A DNA stretch of 64,000 bases, taken from positions 62,001 through 126,000 of the forward strand of contig SVGD01000003.1 in NCBI GenBank assembly GCA_015056485.1. The letters are read 5' to 3'. The DNA is from Clostridiales bacterium. GTDB taxonomy: Bacteria > Bacillota > Clostridia > TANB77 > CAG-508. The translations under genes were made by a program, and so were the position numbers. Below are positions 52,517-61,821 of the stretch, piece after piece. A model generated the notes under the pieces. That model worked only from the letters and a program-made list of their open reading frames with translations, made no database searches and was not told the origin of the DNA. Numbering within the stretch: position 1 is the stretch's first letter; the number at the start of each line of letters is the position of its first letter.

Positions 52517-53431
52517 TTAATTTAATACTTCAACATTCAAGTATCTTACTCCCCATGCTAGTGCCTCAGAATGTGAATCCATGTAAACATCTATTCTGTT
52601 TCCAGTAATAGCTCCACCTCTATCTTCTACTGTATATGTTTGACCATTTATTACCATTTGTGTTCCAAAAGCAAAAGTTCTAGGTGCTGCTACTGTACGA
52701 TTAGCTGTTGCACGTGTCCCTGATGCTGTAATTCCATTTGTTTTTCCACAACATGACATACATGCACAATATGCTGTTACTTTGTATACTCCAGATGTTG
52801 CAGTTGTAGTTCCTGCACTTCTAGATGTAATTGTTCTTGTTTGTACTTGAACAATTTTGTTTCTTGGTTCTCTAATAATTTTTTCTTCCAATGCTTCTCG
52901 TGATATTTCTATTTCATTTTTATAAGTTACTTTATAAGTTACTTCTTTTATTCCATTCCTTCCTGATTGTATTACTCTATTAACAGTAGTTCCATCTCCA
53001 GTAGAAATATCTTTTGTAATTGTTTCATATGGTATTTCTTCTTTTTCTTTTATGATTTTTTCTGTAATATTTAAATAATCCTCTGAAATGGCATTTAAAT
53101 CTTTACTTTCTTCTGAAATTTGTGACGCTTCTGTAGGTTCTTCACCTTTTAAGAAAATTTGTATTGTATTATCTTGAACATCATTCTCTAAAGCTGGAAT
53201 AACTGTTTCATTTTCATCAATTTCTATACCATTATCTTCAAGAATTTCAGCAACTTTAGTTTTACTTGTTAATACTGTTATTTCATATCCATTTGAAAAT
53301 GTTATTGTTACATTTTTTATATTTGCATTTCCTGCTATTACTGATATCCCTAAGATAAATATTGTTATTAAACTTATAATTACTATTTTCTTTATTGAAA
53401 TAGAACCTTTTTCATATTTCTTTTTAAAAAT
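52517..53431 (-). CDS. YabE-like secreted protein with DUF348, G5-like and 3D domains; apparent ATT start
   Basis: A 304-residue envelope protein: N-terminal helix (about 10-32), DUF348-type segment (about 40-85), G5-like domain (about 145-195) and a C-terminal 3D domain (E-D-R-G-G-A-I, R-I-D-V-Y-M-D-S) with a Cys cluster A-Y-C-A-C-M-S-C-C. This resembles YabE/Rpf-like wall enzymes. The open frame has no ATG, GTG or TTG until residue 181 (TTG at 52891), far inside the G5 region. The only ribosome site (AAGGAGG, 53445-53439) faces a row of ATT codons; ATT at 53431 has a 7-base spacing. I infer AUU initiation. Confidence 0.8.
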   Translation of the reverse strand: MFKKKYEKGSISIKKIVIISLITIFILGISVIAGNANIKNVTITFSNGYEITVLTSKTKVAEILEDNGIEIDENETVIPALENDVQDNTIQIFLKGEEPTEASQISEESKDLNAISEDYLNITEKIIKEKEEIPYETITKDISTGDGTTVNRVIQSGRNGIKEVTYKVTYKNEIEISREALEEKIIREPRNKIVQVQTRTITSRSAGTTTATSGVYKVTAYCACMSCCGKTNGITASGTRATANRTVAAPRTFAFGTQMVINGQTYTVEDRGGAITGNRIDVYMDSHSEALAWGVRYLNVEVLN

Positions 53432-53634
53432 AATAATCCCTCCTTAAACATTCTTCAATATTATACCTCTTTTATTTTTTTTTGTCAAATTTTCATGTAA
53501 TATATTTGTAACATTTCATTTTATTAAAATGAAAATGCAGTTTCCCCTAAGTATTTTTAAATTTAGTTTCTACATATTTAATATATGTATATTTATTATA
53601 TTATATGCAGCTTGTACCAAAATATGTATAAAAC

Positions 53635-53716
53635 TTTTAGGTATAGGTAAAAAAATCATCTTAATTTTTTTAAAACAAATCAATTTTTTAATATATTTTT
53701 TGACCTATACCTAAAA
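53635..53716. repeat. Inverted repeat TTTTAGGTATAGGT
   Basis: Perfect 14-base arms (53635-53648 and 53703-53716) around a 54-base AT-rich centre with long T and A runs. It could be a small mobile-element remnant. Nothing else is seen between 53446 and the terminator. Confidence 0.75.
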
Positions 53717-53732
53717 ATTTTATTTTCTTGCA

Positions 53733-53782
53733 AGGAAAAATCCCCTTCCAAAGATTAACTCTTTGTATGGGGATTTTTTAAC
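53733..53782 (-). terminator. Terminator of the transglutaminase-like lipoprotein gene
   Basis: AAAAATCCCC..GGGGATTTTT outer stem with an inner CAAAG/CTTTG, abutting the stop at 53783. Confidence 0.85.
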
Positions 53783-54778
53783 TTACTTACCTGTTGCCTT
53801 CCACTCGCCTTCATAGAGAGTATGGTCAACCTCAATTTCTTCCTGAGTCAGAAGGAAATATCTTTCAAAATCATTTTCCGTATCTGCCCACGTTAAATCT
53901 ACATTGTAGGTTGAACCGTCCTCCAACATAACCAGGTTCCAACAATGGCAACCTCCGCTTGTTGTGATACACCAAAGCCCTGCACGATTGCACAAGTACT
54001 GATATGCATATGCATAACCTTGACAAATCGCTTTTCCATAGAGGATAGGTCCATTCATGTATGCATAGGACCCATCGACCTCTTCGTCAGGAACATTATT
54101 GATGTCATTTTCTCCATATACTGTCATATTATAAATTTCTCTTCCAAGAAACTCATACTTTTCAGCATATGTACCATCTGGCATTCTAGCGATAATTTCA
54201 TCGCAAACCCTGTTTATCTCTTCAAGGTGGGCTTCCATGAACTCAGGATCAAATTCATCCCTTCTAAGCCAGTTATACTCATATCTAACTGAAATATATC
54301 TTACATTTCCATTATATATTTCATCTGAATATAACTCACTGGTTTTAAGATATAATCTGAGTTCATTATAGTCTCCTCGAAGAGCGTCGGTTACCCGATG
54401 GAATCCATCATAATCGATATTGCAATTTAAATCAGAAAAGTCAACAACGAATTCTTCATAATTACGGATTTTAATAAGAAATTCATCATAAACTTTCTGC
54501 TCGTTTTCTGCTAACTGACTTTTATATGGTTCAAAGTCAAGTCTTGCAATAACACTGGATTCGTTACTTTCTGGAACTTCGCTGATATTTTGCATGATGG
54601 TTGCGACTGTTTCTTCCTCAACTATAGTAGTTTCTGCAACGATATCATTGTATTCTGTTGTTTCAACCACTATTATTGATTCAAAATAAGAAGATTCCTG
54701 ATTTGCCTGTGATGAACACGCAGTAAAGCATGTCATAAAGATTATTAATGCTGCGAGTGATACTAATAACTTTTTCAT
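53783..54778 (-). CDS. Transglutaminase-like lipoprotein, probably acquired
   Basis: A 331-residue lipoprotein: lipobox F-T-A-C-S-S near residue 20, Glu/Thr-rich linker, helical middle and a transglutaminase-like C-terminal domain with Cys in A-I-C-Q-G-Y-A, His in G-C-H-C-W-N-L and Asp in V-D-L-T-W-A-D-T. Probably a peptidase or amidase of surface peptides. Codon use is unlike the host (GAC, GTC, CTC, CGA, CGC), and it has the one in-frame CGG outside the frameshift sites (54395-54397; His-Arg-Val), followed by G rather than A. If CGG is unread in this host, this gene may be poorly expressed. Confidence 0.85.
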   Translation of the reverse strand: MKKLLVSLAALIIFMTCFTACSSQANQESSYFESIIVVETTEYNDIVAETTIVEEETVATIMQNISEVPESNESSVIARLDFEPYKSQLAENEQKVYDEFLIKIRNYEEFVVDFSDLNCNIDYDGFHRVTDALRGDYNELRLYLKTSELYSDEIYNGNVRYISVRYEYNWLRRDEFDPEFMEAHLEEINRVCDEIIARMPDGTYAEKYEFLGREIYNMTVYGENDINNVPDEEVDGSYAYMNGPILYGKAICQGYAYAYQYLCNRAGLWCITTSGGCHCWNLVMLEDGSTYNVDLTWADTENDFERYFLLTQEEIEVDHTLYEGEWKATGK

Positions 54779-54886
54779 TTGTGTATGCTTCCTTTCAATT
54801 TGGAATTTTAAAGTAAGTCAATAGACTCCTATAATATATTATATCACGATTTTACATAATATTCAAACTTTGAATAACAAAATCTT

Positions 54887-54911
54887 AAAAGAGGCATTAT
54901 ATGCCTCTTTT
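54887..54911 (-). terminator. Terminator overlapping the tatD stop
   Basis: AAAAGAGGCAT/ATGCCTCTTTT with a 3-base centre; the stem includes the first stop base of the TatD gene. Confidence 0.82.
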
Positions 54912-55677
54912 ATATATTAAATATTTTTTTCGTATTTAAATATGTTTGTTTGGCTACCTCTTCTAATGTTATTCCTTTTATTTCAGCTATTTTTTTTGCT
55001 GTGTATTTTACGTTTCTCGAATCATTTCTTGTTCCTCTTACTGGCTCTGGACTTAAGTATGGTGCATCAGTTTCTATTAACAATTTTTCTAATGGCACTT
55101 TTTCTACTACTTCTTGTGCATTTTTCGAATTTTTAAATGTAACAGGTCCTGCAAATGATATATAAAAATCAAGTTTTAAAGCTTCTTTTATTAATTCTAT
55201 ATTTAACGGGCAACAATGAAAAATCCCTTTTTTATTTACTAAAACTTTATTTTTTAAAATATCTAATGTATCCGATACAGCTTCTCTTGTATGAATTATT
55301 ATTGGTAAATCCAATTCATTTGCAATCTCTATTTGTTTTATGAAAAATTCTTGTTGTTTTTCCTTATTTTCTTTATTCCAATAATAATCTAATCCTATTT
55401 CTCCTATTGCTTTTACTTTTTCATGTTGCGCTAGCTCTTTTATTTTATCAAGTTCTTCTATTTCCATATCATCTATATCATTAGGTGATATTCCTACAGA
55501 AGCAATCATAAAATCATATTTGCTTGCAATTTCAATTGCTTTTTTTGACGAAATTAAATTATAACCAACATTCATAATGTTGGTTATACCTTCTTTATAT
55601 ATTTGTTCAATCAAGCTTTCTCTATCACAATTGAATTTTTCATCATTATAATGTGCATGTGAATCAAAAAACTCCAT
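54910..55677 (-). CDS. tatD: TatD-family metal-dependent deoxyribonuclease
   Basis: A 255-residue amidohydrolase-fold nuclease: D-S-H-A-H-Y-N metal site, G-E-I-G-L-D-Y-Y-W, I-H-T-R-E-A, F-H-C-C-P and E-T-D-A-P-Y-L-S-P. TatD proteins act in DNA repair or turnover and in D-tyrosyl-type quality control. Nine bases after the acpS stop, so the two are likely co-transcribed with the WG-repeat gene upstream. Confidence 0.94.
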   Translation of the reverse strand: MEFFDSHAHYNDEKFNCDRESLIEQIYKEGITNIMNVGYNLISSKKAIEIASKYDFMIASVGISPNDIDDMEIEELDKIKELAQHEKVKAIGEIGLDYYWNKENKEKQQEFFIKQIEIANELDLPIIIHTREAVSDTLDILKNKVLVNKKGIFHCCPLNIELIKEALKLDFYISFAGPVTFKNSKNAQEVVEKVPLEKLLIETDAPYLSPEPVRGTRNDSRNVKYTAKKIAEIKGITLEEVAKQTYLNTKKIFNI

Positions 55678-55686
55678 TTTCCTCTC

Positions 55687-56061
55687 CTATTCTACTATTG
55701 CAACAACTGTAGCTACTGCATATTCCTTACAATGCGAAATACTTATATCAAAACTCTTTATTTGTGGAAATTTTATTCCTGAAAATTCTACCTTTGGATT
55801 TCCATCTTCATCATTTATTATTTCAGCATTGTGCCAAGATATATCATATTTATTTTCAAGTAAAGATGATATTGCCTTAAAAATAGCTTCCTTAGCTGCA
55901 AATCTACCTGCATAATGATAATACTTTGACATCTTTTTGCTTTCGCAGTATTCTATTTCTTTTGGTGTATAGATTATATTTAAAAAATTATCTCCGCTTC
56001 TTTCTATTGATTGTTTTATTCTGGATACCTCTATTATATCTGTACCACAAAGTATTTTCAT
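55687..56061 (-). CDS. acpS: Holo-[acyl-carrier-protein] synthase
   Basis: A 124-residue phosphopantetheinyl transferase of AcpS type: G-T-D-I-I-E-V-S-R-I with the metal Asp, and A-G-R-F-A-A-K-E-A-I-F-K-A with the metal Glu. It activates ACP for fatty-acid synthesis. The ATG at 56061, 5 bases after GGAAG, is preferred to the GTG at 56073. Confidence 0.94.
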   Translation of the reverse strand: MKILCGTDIIEVSRIKQSIERSGDNFLNIIYTPKEIEYCESKKMSKYYHYAGRFAAKEAIFKAISSLLENKYDISWHNAEIINDEDGNPKVEFSGIKFPQIKSFDISISHCKEYAVATVVAIVE

Positions 56062-56079
56062 TTTATCTTCCACATCCTT

Positions 56080-57591
56080 TTATTTTGTATAAAATATTCC
56101 TTCATCGCTTAAATGCCATTCCCCTATAAAATCTATGTAAATACTACTTTCTAAATTGACACTTGGTTCTATTTCTTGAACTCCTGCTTTATTAATACTT
56201 CCCCATTTACCGTCTTTTTTTACTGCTCCATATCCAAATTTATTTTGTTCTGTTGCATCGTCAAATTGATAATCTACTACTACATTTCCAGATTTATCAA
56301 TATAACCATATTTTCCATCTTTTTTACTTAGTAATAAAGTGTTTGATGATAATATATCAACATTTGATTTTTCTTCAAACTTGAAATTATAGTATTTGTA
56401 ATCATTGTCTGCATATACTTTTATATATCCTTTGTCTGTATTAACTTCTGATATAATTCCTGTTATTTTTTGTGATAAATTACTATCAAAAATTACTGTT
56501 TCTGTTTCTGTTTTATCTGCAATTATAAAGTTTCCACTTTTTACATAATTCATACTTGTATATTCGAAATTTATTATTGCTTCATTATTTGTATTTACAA
56601 TTCCAAATTGCTCTCCTTTTTTAGCTATGTAGTAAATTGAAAATGTATATTTTAAAGAATCATATTCTAATGGAATTAATACTTCATTGTTTTTATTAAC
56701 AACTCCATATTTTTCATCTTTCACAACTACAATGTTGTCTCCTTTAACTTCTACTATATCATTATATAATCCATCTAAGAATACTTCTCCATTTGTGTTA
56801 ACCAATTTCCAGCTTTCTCCTGTTTTCACAGCATAATAATCAGAACTATTAACATATTTTATATTCTCATACTGTGGTTCAACTGTTATTTTACCACTTG
56901 TTGTTATGATTCCATGTTGATTGTTTTCATTAACAATTATATATTCGTTTGTATAACCTTCTTCTAATGTTAAAATATTAGTATAAATTGTATCTATTAT
57001 TTTTTGACCTGCATCATTTACTAATCCTATTTTTCCATCTTTTTTTATTAGTATGTTATTTTCTGCACCTTGTAAAGCTTTGATTTCCTCATATTCACAT
57101 TCTAAAAGTTTATTTCCTTCTAAGTCAATTAATCCATATTTTCCATCTTTGCTCACTCTTAATGCTTTTTCATACCATATATTTTGTTTTGAGTCATAGT
57201 TTTCTATTGCTTCTACCAAATCATATTCAGTAAAGATTAATTCATTTTTTGAATTCATTACTTTTGTTTTATATGTTCCTGTGCTATCATCTATATCATA
57301 AACTGTAACAAATACATCTTTTGAACTATCTGGCACAACTACCATTTCTTCATTATTATTTATTACTATATCTCCATTGTTATCTATTACTACCCATTTC
57401 CCATCTGTATAAGCTGAAAAATAATCAGTAACAGTTACTTCTTGAGTTTCTCCTGAACCTTTAGCTAATTTTACAATTGACACTATAATCATAATTAGCA
57501 CTACAAATGCAATTATTACCCCAAAAAGTTTTTTATAATTTAATTTTGGTTCATTATCATATCTTCTTCCTCTATTTCTACTTGCACTCAT
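56080..57591 (-). CDS. WG-repeat membrane protein
   Basis: A 503-residue protein with a short basic N-terminal tail, one helix (about 24-44), and about ten WG/KWG-like beta repeats (G-K-Y-G-L-I-D-L-E-G-N, Q-H-G-I-I-T-T-S-G, G-K-Y-G-Y-I-D-K-S-G-N and similar). The repeats probably form a propeller-like surface. Function unknown. AGGGGG precedes the ATG. Confidence 0.88.
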   Translation of the reverse strand: MSASRNRGRRYDNEPKLNYKKLFGVIIAFVVLIMIIVSIVKLAKGSGETQEVTVTDYFSAYTDGKWVVIDNNGDIVINNNEEMVVVPDSSKDVFVTVYDIDDSTGTYKTKVMNSKNELIFTEYDLVEAIENYDSKQNIWYEKALRVSKDGKYGLIDLEGNKLLECEYEEIKALQGAENNILIKKDGKIGLVNDAGQKIIDTIYTNILTLEEGYTNEYIIVNENNQHGIITTSGKITVEPQYENIKYVNSSDYYAVKTGESWKLVNTNGEVFLDGLYNDIVEVKGDNIVVVKDEKYGVVNKNNEVLIPLEYDSLKYTFSIYYIAKKGEQFGIVNTNNEAIINFEYTSMNYVKSGNFIIADKTETETVIFDSNLSQKITGIISEVNTDKGYIKVYADNDYKYYNFKFEEKSNVDILSSNTLLLSKKDGKYGYIDKSGNVVVDYQFDDATEQNKFGYGAVKKDGKWGSINKAGVQEIEPSVNLESSIYIDFIGEWHLSDEGIFYTK

Positions 57592-57653
57592 TAAATAATC
57601 CCCCTATATATTTTTTCCTATATAATATATCATATTTCTACATCCTTTTGCAA

Positions 57654-58832
57654 TCATATTCCCCAATAATTTTTATATAGCTCTACTGCTGTTTTAGGGC
57701 TATCTACCCCTTCTTTATTCTTTATGGGAGCAAAATCAACTTCTCTTTTCCCTCTTAAAATTGATATATGTTCAAACATATTAAATGCGTCAAATATAAA
57801 TTTTTCAAACTTATAACATGCAAGCCCCTCTATATTTTTTGTTGCAATATGATATTGCATCTCTTGAGTTGCAGCTCTTTTTAATGCTTGTATATTAAAT
57901 AAATTACACATTATGTGTGATTCTCCATACAAAAGCTCTCCATGTTTATTTAGCTCTGTTGAAAGCTTTTCTGGAAGTTCTGTATATTCTATAACTCTTA
58001 CCTTTCCATTTTCTTTACAAAAAACTCCAACCTTTTCATTTGGTGCATTTTTTAAAATTGTTTTACTTGCTGCATAAGAACCATCTTTTAAAGTCACACC
58101 AATTAAAAGTGGGTCTACCATTTGTAATAAAATATTATCAACAGAACCTATGAAAATCCATTCAATTTCTCTTTTGTCCATATCTTTTATAACTTCTGTT
58201 TTTTCCATAGAAGCAAAAATAGAACCATTTCCATTTGAAGCTTCTTTTATTAATCCATCTTCTATTATTAATTTTCCTTCTGTTGTAATTAAAGGCATTT
58301 CTTCTTGAATGAAAACAAAAAGTTCACTTTTAGGATAATTAAAGTATTCATTTTCTTTTAAGAAATTTACTGTGTCCTGATTGTTTTCTTTGCTTGTCAT
58401 TATATACCAAGGAATAGTTACTCCATATTTTTTTCCTTCTCTTATTAAGTTCTCAGCTAATATTTGAAATAAATATTTTTCAGAATTTCCTATATTTATT
58501 TTAAATGTACCTTTTGGACCAATATGTCCCAATCTAGTACCCTGCCCTCCTGCCATTGTTACTACTGCTAATTTATTTTTTGAAATAATCTCTGCCCCTC
58601 TTTTTATTAGAACTTCTTTTTCATTTTGTGAAAGTTTATCTGGATTAATTGCATTAATTGGTTCTATATTTTCTAATGCTTCTACTCCTAAATTTCTAGC
58701 TTTTAAACAAAGTTTATTTAATTCTTCAAAATCTATTTTTAGCACTTGTTTCTCAAGTTCTCCATTTTTTTCTAAATATGGAATTATATGTTCTTGATTA
58801 TATTTTTTTAAAAGTTCTTCGGCTTTTTTCAT
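57654..58832 (-). CDS. UDPGP type 1-family uridylyltransferase
   Basis: A 392-residue nucleotidyltransferase of the UDP-GlcNAc/UDP-sugar pyrophosphorylase type. The N-terminal signature is V-T-M-A-G-G-Q-G-T-R-L-G-H-I-G-P-K-G, followed by V-D-N and a G-V-F-C-K-E-N-G-K-V segment. It probably makes UDP-GlcNAc or UDP-glucose for the envelope; the sugar cannot be fixed. AAAGGTAGG precedes the ATG. Confidence 0.88.
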   Translation of the reverse strand: MKKAEELLKKYNQEHIIPYLEKNGELEKQVLKIDFEELNKLCLKARNLGVEALENIEPINAINPDKLSQNEKEVLIKRGAEIISKNKLAVVTMAGGQGTRLGHIGPKGTFKINIGNSEKYLFQILAENLIREGKKYGVTIPWYIMTSKENNQDTVNFLKENEYFNYPKSELFVFIQEEMPLITTEGKLIIEDGLIKEASNGNGSIFASMEKTEVIKDMDKREIEWIFIGSVDNILLQMVDPLLIGVTLKDGSYAASKTILKNAPNEKVGVFCKENGKVRVIEYTELPEKLSTELNKHGELLYGESHIMCNLFNIQALKRAATQEMQYHIATKNIEGLACYKFEKFIFDAFNMFEHISILRGKREVDFAPIKNKEGVDSPKTAVELYKNYWGI

Positions 58833-58927
58833 TTTTTTACCTACCTTTATTTTTTATCTATAAATGTTGTTTTTTGTTATTTATTGTACCTTCGTTAATA
58901 TATCATCTTTTTAGAGATTTGTCTAGT

Positions 58928-59022
58928 ATGAGAAGTGCGAGGTGCGAAGTGGGAAGTGCGAAAATTAGGAAAAGTCTATGAAGCGCAACTATAAAAAGCA
59001 CACCTCACACTTCTCACTTCAT
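58928..59022. repeat. GAGGTGCGAAGTG-family inverted repeat, copy 2
   Basis: GAGAAGTGCGAGGTGCGAAG arm, AAAGTCTATGAAGCGCAACT centre and CACACCTCACACTTCTCAC arm, between divergent genes. Confidence 0.85.
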
Positions 59023-59092
59023 AATAGATTTATTTATCTCAATCTTGAATATTCAAATTATACCTTCATATATTTAAAATGAGGTGATAAAA

Positions 59093-60064
59093 ATGCATTT
59101 TATAACTATAAAATTAAAATCTTTGTTCTTCCCTATAATAATTTGCATTTTGATCATCTGTTTGCTTTTATTTTCATCTAGTAATATTTCTGCCACTAAA
59201 AACGGTCTTGCTCTTTGGGCAAATTCTGTTTTACCATCTTTGCTTCCTTTTTTTATTGCAACTGAATTATTAAGCTATACAAATGTTGTTTATTGGTTTG
59301 GAAATTTATTTAAAAGAATAATGAAACCTATATTTAATGTGTCTGGTAGCGGAGCATTCCCTTTTGTTATGGGAATTATTAGTGGATATCCTATAGGGGC
59401 AAAAATAATTTCAAATCTAAAAAAACAAAACATACTTTCCAATATTGAATGTGAAAAATTAATTGCTTTTACAAACAACTCCAGTTTACTATTCATTATA
59501 GGCACTGTTGGAGTATCTCTTTTTAAAAATCTTCATACTGGTATTATATTACTTGTCACTCATATTCTTGCTTGTTTAAGTGTAGGTTTTATTTTTAGAT
59601 GGTGGAAAAAAAGCCCGAATGAAAATTCATCTCATTCGGACTTATTAAATAATTCTAAAGATTCTTTAATCTCATTCTCAAATCTAGGTGAAATACTTTC
59701 TACTTGCATTTTATCTGCGATAAATACTTGTTTTTTAATTGGTGGCTTTATTGTCTTCTTTTCAGTATTAATTTCAATTATTGAAAATGTTTTTGAATTT
59801 AATAATCCACTTATTAAAACTATATTATTTGGAATTATAGAAGTAACTCATGGTGTTGAGCTCTTTTCTTTATTACCTAATAACAACTTAAATTTAGTAT
59901 TGTGCTCTTTCGTTTTGGGTTTTGGTGGCATTTCTGTTTTGTTACAAGTTTATAGTATTGCATCAAAAGCAAAAATTTCTATTAAACCATATATTATCGG
60001 TAAACTATTACAAGGCACTTTAGCTGCACTATATACTTTTTTACATGTTTGGTTCACAAGTTAA
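59093..60064 (+). CDS. ylbJ: Sporulation integral membrane protein YlbJ
   Basis: A 323-residue membrane protein with eight or so helices. L-P-S-L-L-P-F-F-I-A, G-S-G-A-F-P-F-V-M-G-I-I-S-G-Y-P-I-G and T-N-N-S-S-L-L-F-I-I-G-T-V-G are family hallmarks. In Bacillus it belongs to the sigma-E regulon and is needed for cortex. Start 59093 follows GAGGTG. Its 3' end overlaps the convergent DUF1846 gene by 24 bases. Confidence 0.92.
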   Translation: MHFITIKLKSLFFPIIICILIICLLLFSSSNISATKNGLALWANSVLPSLLPFFIATELLSYTNVVYWFGNLFKRIMKPIFNVSGSGAFPFVMGIISGYPIGAKIISNLKKQNILSNIECEKLIAFTNNSSLLFIIGTVGVSLFKNLHTGIILLVTHILACLSVGFIFRWWKKSPNENSSHSDLLNNSKDSLISFSNLGEILSTCILSAINTCFLIGGFIVFFSVLISIIENVFEFNNPLIKTILFGIIEVTHGVELFSLLPNNNLNLVLCSFVLGFGGISVLLQVYSIASKAKISIKPYIIGKLLQGTLAALYTFLHVWFTS

Positions 60065-61495
60065 ATTTATACCTAAATTTTTAACAACATTTAATTCACT
60101 TTGTTCTATTATATATGTAGAATGCGCTTCACATCCTCTTAATTCTGCAATTTGACTAATCATTTTTTCTATTATTGGATTTGTTGCTGAACATATACTA
60201 AGAGCAATTAGCACCTCTTGAACATTTAAACAATATGATGTTCTATAAGAAGTATTTTTCTTTGTTTTAAATATAGCTTCTAACATTGATGGAGATAAAA
60301 GGTATACTTCATCTGGAATATTTGTAATTTCTTTTAATGCATTTATAATTGCTGCACTTGAAGCACTTAATAGTTCAGATTCTTTTCCTGTTATTATTTT
60401 TCCATTAGGTAATTCTATTGCAACAACATTTTTCTTTTCTTTTTTTTCTTTCTCTAATGCTGGTTCAACTACCTTTCTATCTTTTACATTTAGTCCTAAT
60501 TTGTTCATCATTATTTCTATTCTTTCAACTGTTTCCCTTGAGCATAATTCCTGTTTGTAATCACATAATGCACTGTAATATCTTCTTATTATTTCTCCTT
60601 CTGCAGCCTTTCTTACAGCTTCATCATCTACTATACATCTTCCTATCATATTTACACCCATATCTGTTGGTGATTTATATATTTCTTTTCCTGTTATTTT
60701 TTGTAAAATATTTTTTACTATTGGGAATGTAGATAAGTCTCTATTATAATTTACAGCATTTTCTCCATATGCTTCTAAATGGAAAGAATCTATCATATTG
60801 ATGTCCCCTAAATCTGCTGTAGCAGCTTCATATGCAACATTTACAGGATGCATCAAACTTAAATCCCATACTGGGAAAGTTTCAAATTTAGCATACCCTG
60901 CTTTTATTCCCTTTTTATGCTCATGGTATAATTGTGATAAACATGTACCTAATTTTCCACTGTTAGGACCTGGAGCTGTTATTACTACTAATTTTTTTGT
61001 TGTTTCTATATAAGCATTTTTTCCATATCCATTTTCACTTACTATTAATTCTATATCGTTTGGATATCCTTTTGTTGGTGTATGTATGTATGTTTTTACT
61101 TTTCTACTTCTTAACATTTTTCTTAAATGTTCAACACTTGCTTGTCCTTCATATAACGTTATTACTACACTATTTATTGAAATCCCAAGGTTTTGTAAAT
61201 TTTCGATTAATCTAATAAGTTCTAATTCATAGCTTATTCCATAATCTGCTCTTATTTTACTTTTTTCTATATCACTTGCGCTTATGCAAAATATAACTTC
61301 TGAAATATCTTTTAATTTTTCCAATAATTTTATTTTTGCATCTGGTTTGAATCCTGGCAATACTCTTGCTGCATGATAATCATCAAATATTTTTCCACCG
61401 AATTCTAAATATAATTTATCAAACATATTTATTCTTTCTTCTATTTTTTCACTTTGAATTTTTAAGTATTCTTCGCTATCAAAACCTTGCTTCAT
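60041..61495 (-). CDS. DUF1846-family protein
   Basis: A 484-residue cytoplasmic protein fitting DUF1846 in length and motifs: F-G-G-K-I-F-D-D-Y-H-A-A-R-V-L-P-G-F, V-V-I-T-A-P-G-P-N-S-G-K-L, H-P-V-N-V-A-Y-E-A-A-T-A-D and D-M-G-V-N-M-I-G. Structural homologues look like ATP-dependent or Rossmann-type proteins; the function is unknown. Start 61495 has GGAG upstream; the longer frame to 61627 runs through a repeat. Confidence 0.9.
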   Translation of the reverse strand: MKQGFDSEEYLKIQSEKIEERINMFDKLYLEFGGKIFDDYHAARVLPGFKPDAKIKLLEKLKDISEVIFCISASDIEKSKIRADYGISYELELIRLIENLQNLGISINSVVITLYEGQASVEHLRKMLRSRKVKTYIHTPTKGYPNDIELIVSENGYGKNAYIETTKKLVVITAPGPNSGKLGTCLSQLYHEHKKGIKAGYAKFETFPVWDLSLMHPVNVAYEAATADLGDINMIDSFHLEAYGENAVNYNRDLSTFPIVKNILQKITGKEIYKSPTDMGVNMIGRCIVDDEAVRKAAEGEIIRRYYSALCDYKQELCSRETVERIEIMMNKLGLNVKDRKVVEPALEKEKKEKKNVVAIELPNGKIITGKESELLSASSAAIINALKEITNIPDEVYLLSPSMLEAIFKTKKNTSYRTSYCLNVQEVLIALSICSATNPIIEKMISQIAELRGCEAHSTYIIEQSELNVVKNLGINLTCEPNM

Positions 61496-61531
61496 TTTTT
61501 TGCTCCTTCTTTTATAATATTTTTTATGCTT

Positions 61532-61559
61532 TTCGGACGGCAGATTGCCGCCCCTACAG
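61532..61559. repeat. GTAGGGGC-family element, short copy 16
   Basis: TTCGGACGGCAGATTGCCGC...CCCTACAGT. Confidence 0.85.
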
Positions 61560-61601
61560 TCATTAATAATATTTTTATTATCATTTATTAAACAAAACAA
61601 A

Positions 61602-61651
61602 AATAGATTTAAAAAATTGCCTTTCAAAAGGGGTTTTTTTTAAATCTATTA
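61602..61651. repeat. Inverted repeat AATAGATTTAAAAAA
   Basis: AATAGATTTAAAAAA/TTTTTTTAAATCTATT outer stem with a CCTTT/AAAGG inner stem. It could be a terminator in either direction or a small element. Confidence 0.65.
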
Positions 61652-61735
61652 TTTAGAATCAATATATTATTATATTATCATTATTTGAAATTAATTGCAA
61701 GTATTTGAAGAATTATTTTTTAAATACTTTTTAAA

Positions 61736-61821
61736 GGTGAGATGTGCGAGGTGTGAGGTGTGATTTTAGGGTTATTCTTCGTAGGACTTACCTAAATTTC
61801 GCACTTCCCACTTCCCACTTC
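61736..61821. repeat. GAGGTGCGAAGTG-family inverted repeat, copy 3 (reverse)
   Basis: AGGTGAGATGTGCGAGGTG arm, TTCTTCGTAGGACTTACC centre and CGCACTTCCCACTTCCCAC arm; the centre is the reverse complement of copy 1's. It ends at the stop codon of the M18 gene. Confidence 0.85.

Noticed and set aside
52517..52891. Short 124-residue 3D protein starting at TTG 52891
   Set aside because: The frame continues upstream with clear G5-like, DUF348 and signal sequence to a strong ribosome site at 53439-53445.
61366..61627. Longer N terminus of the DUF1846 gene up to 61627
   Set aside because: The extension passes through a repeat element and lacks a ribosome site; GGAG precedes the ATG at 61495.
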